In this document: one piece after another, positions 63,801 to 64,000 of the stretch | Position numbering within the stretch: the first letter of the stretch is position 1 | Layout of the letters: the number at the start of each line of letters is the position of its first letter | Assembly: GCF_018139145.2 (NCBI RefSeq) | Contig: NC_059471.1 | Coordinates: forward strand, 208,525,494-208,589,493 | Reading direction: 5' to 3' | DNA from: Gymnogyps californianus | Lineage: Eukaryota > Chordata > Aves > Accipitriformes > Cathartidae | Length of the DNA: 64,000 nucleotides | Notes under the pieces: generated by a model | What the model was told of the DNA's origin: nothing | Seen by the model: only the letters and a program-made list of their open reading frames with translations | The model's database searches: none | Translations under genes and position numbers: made by a program

Positions 63801-64000
63801 GACCTCATTCAGAAAGGAGTAAAGGCATCCTAAGAGCTTTCTAATCCTATTTCAGAGCAGCCAGCAAAAGTTCTTAACTGAAAATTAATTTTAGTCTAGA
63901 CTATTCGAGCTTGTGGGTTGCTTTACATGGTATTTTGTCTCTGACAGTAGATAATATTTGATGCTTCAGCAAAAGGTGAGATCACCTACTGGTTACTCAC

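Larger units (their letters stand above)
38523..64000 (-). other. PCLO: PCLO intron, partial (at least 25.5 kb)
   Basis: Runs from the right edge to the acceptor before 38522. No Piccolo exon is recognisable; the upstream half of zinc finger 2 must lie beyond 64000. The frames reported by length alone here are chance ORFs without family text. Supported contents are decayed LINE fragments near 42.1, 44.3-46.2, 48.5, 52.4 and 54.8 kb, a hairpin at 39.54 kb, an AAAAC-type repeat near 53.92 kb, and A-runs near 45.06 and 57.82 kb. The remaining sequence is AT-rich and unremarkable. Confidence 0.85.

Overview
The window is a piece of a vertebrate genome, almost certainly from a bird or close relative. 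It carries the central part of one very large gene on the minus strand: PCLO (Piccolo/aczonin), the giant scaffold of the presynaptic active zone. The lineage is inferred from a CR1 retrotransposon with the typical archosaur 3' end (two copies of ATTCTATG), very low repeat density, no mammalian SINEs, and PCLO exons that match my memory of human Piccolo almost continuously except in a few fast-evolving stretches.

Layout in transcription order (high to low coordinates). 64000-38523 is intron: at least 25.5 kb with no recognisable exon and only decayed CR1/L2-type repeats. 38522-37201 is an exon that starts inside the second zinc finger and then encodes an unusual array of ten 25-residue repeats. 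37200-30198 is a 7.0 kb intron. 30197-25130 is a giant 5.07 kb exon: acidic/serine-rich disordered segments, a 14-proline tract and a run of DLS/DLT-type short motifs. 25129-24759 is a very short intron of 371 bases. 24758-22744 is a 2.0 kb exon with a long Glu/Gln-rich coiled coil and five VQT/CQT-type motifs. 22743-1 is intron, at least 22.7 kb, with a fairly young CR1 at about 8.5-10.0 kb. The PDZ and C2 domains and the N-terminal Gln-rich part of Piccolo lie outside the window. I found no second gene, RNA gene or CRISPR array.

The exons fit together: all phases agree (0/0, then 0/1, then completing that codon and ending at phase 0), and every exon is flanked by AG and GT. The one break is in the 25-residue array. 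It spans 761 bases, which is 10 x 75 plus 11. The 11 extra bases create an in-frame stop and a frameshift in repeat six. This is either an assembly/read error in a young tandem repeat or a true length variant.

The best candidate for something undescribed is this coding repeat array. Human Piccolo, as I recall it, has about one recognisable unit at this place, so the array looks like a lineage-specific expansion just after a zinc finger, with two adjacent copies identical at the DNA level. Other points of interest are the motif clusters, the tiny intron whose retention gives a plausible alternative tail, and an old CR1 that seems to be split by about 1.3 kb of other sequence.
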